Assembly: GCA_025458465.1 (NCBI GenBank)
Contig: JALOSK010000114.1
Coordinates: 1-6,370, forward strand
Source of the DNA: Sandarakinorhabdus sp.
GTDB taxonomy: Bacteria > Pseudomonadota > Alphaproteobacteria > Sphingomonadales > Sphingomonadaceae
DNA: 6,370 nucleotides
Reading direction: 5' to 3'
The position numbers were made by a program, and so were the translations under genes. This document shows positions 5,711-6,370 of this stretch, piece by piece (position 1 is the first letter of the stretch; each line of letters starts with the position of its first letter). Below the pieces are notes generated by a model. That model ran no database searches. It had not been told where the DNA came from and worked only from the letters and a program-made list of their open reading frames with translations.

Positions 5711-6370
5711 ATGTCTGAAGACGTGTCTGCCACTGCCGTGGACAATGGCATCAACGCCGCCGACGAACCGCCGGTGCAGGAGGCCCCCATTCAGGATGCG
5801 GAGGCGCGCGCGGCGGTTGCCGATCTGGCCACCTACAAGTGGGGTTTCACGTCGGACGTGGAATCCGAAATGGCCCCCAAGGGCCTCAATGAAGACACGG
5901 TGCGCTATATCTCTGCCAAGAAGGGCGAGCCGCAGTGGCTGCTCGATTGGCGGCTGAAGGCGTTTGCCAGGTGGCAGCAGATGGAAAGCCCGGATTGGGC
6001 CAAGCTGGACGTGGCGCCAATCGATTATCAGGACGCCTATTATTACGCCGCGCCCAAGGCCAAGCCGACGCTGGCCTCGCTCGATGAGCTGGATCCCGAA
6101 ATCCGCCGCACCTATGAAAAGCTGGGCATCCCGATCGAGGAACAGAAGGTGCTGGCGGGCGTTGAAGGCGCCCGCAAGATTGCCGTGGATGCGGTGTTCG
6201 ACAGCGTGTCGGTGGCCACCACCTTCCGTGAGGAACTGCGCAAGGCCGGCGTGATCTTCCTGTCCATTTCCGAAGCGGTGAAGGAATTCCCCGATCTGGT
6301 GAAGAAGTGGCTGGGCAGCGTGGTGCCGGTGCAGGACAATTATTTTGCCTGCCTGAACAGCGCGGTCTTT
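5711..6370 (+). CDS. sufB: Fe-S cluster assembly protein SufB (5' part, cut by window end)
   Basis: The first 220 residues of SufB, a scaffold subunit of the cytosolic SufBC2D complex on which iron-sulfur clusters are built; the full protein is usually about 470-490 residues. The frame is open to the last base. Residues 1-40 are an acidic, Ala-rich, poorly conserved leader. The core then matches SufB closely: [18 protein letters not shown] (42-59), [12 protein letters not shown] (67-78), RLKAFARW (81-88), [17 protein letters not shown] (100-116), KLGIPIEEQ (137-145), [15 protein letters not shown] (158-172), [20 protein letters not shown] (201-220). A short insert (about EGARK, 152-156) precedes [11 protein letters not shown] compared with cyanobacterial SufB as I remember it. 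The later catalytic Cys/Glu region lies beyond the window. It follows the Rrf2 regulator by 20 bp with no terminator between, so it is co-transcribed; sufC, sufD and sufS would be expected next, but this is not visible. Confidence 0.95.
   Translation, partial: MSEDVSATAVDNGINAADEPPVQEAPIQDAEARAAVADLATYKWGFTSDVESEMAPKGLNEDTVRYISAKKGEPQWLLDWRLKAFARWQQMESPDWAKLDVAPIDYQDAYYYAAPKAKPTLASLDELDPEIRRTYEKLGIPIEEQKVLAGVEGARKIAVDAVFDSVSVATTFREELRKAGVIFLSISEAVKEFPDLVKKWLGSVVPVQDNYFACLNSAVF

Overview
The window is very GC-rich DNA with tightly packed genes and strong third-position G/C bias, which produces many long shadow reading frames. The gene types point to an alphaproteobacterium, most likely a member of the Sphingomonadales (Novosphingobium/Sphingobium-like). 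The main support is a suf locus led by an Rrf2-type regulator directly upstream of sufB, together with the style of the M28 peptidase and of the AraC-type regulator. The genus is an inference from family resemblance; no 16S or other marker is present.

Layout. (1) 3-1580 (+): a secreted M28-family zinc aminopeptidase with signal peptide, PA-like domain and a complete set of metal ligands. (2) 1593-2486 (-): a ten-helix EamA/DMT-family exporter, convergent with the peptidase and separated from it by only 12 bp. (3) 2487-2565: a 79-bp divergent spacer carrying several copies of a TTGCG word. (4) 2566-4035 (+): a DUF389 membrane protein with an unusually long soluble C-terminal half that looks like repeated alpha/beta units. 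(5) 4036-4285: a 250-bp gene-free stretch with a textbook intrinsic terminator. (6) 4286-5134 (+): an AraC-type regulator of the subfamily with an N-terminal DUF6597-like domain. (7) 5135-5237: a compact promoter/operator region for the suf operon. (8) 5238-5690 (+): an Rrf2-family Fe-S sensing regulator with three conserved-type cysteines. (9) 5711-6370 (+): the first 220 codons of sufB, which runs off the window.

How the parts work together. The only clear multi-gene unit is the suf operon. The promoter TTGACA-N17-CATAAG is overlapped by a near-perfect inverted repeat resembling an IscR type-1 site. It drives the Rrf2 regulator, and sufB follows 20 bp later. This is the expected arrangement for Fe-S-dependent autoregulation of cluster assembly. 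The remaining genes (peptidase, exporter, DUF389 protein, AraC regulator) look like independent housekeeping or accessory units. I see no tRNA or rRNA, CRISPR array, insertion sequence, phage gene or other mobile element. The window looks like an ordinary chromosomal region, and I do not find a convincing new multi-gene system in it. The items most worth checking are the suf operator, the cysteine spacing of the regulator and the C-terminal half of the DUF389 protein.
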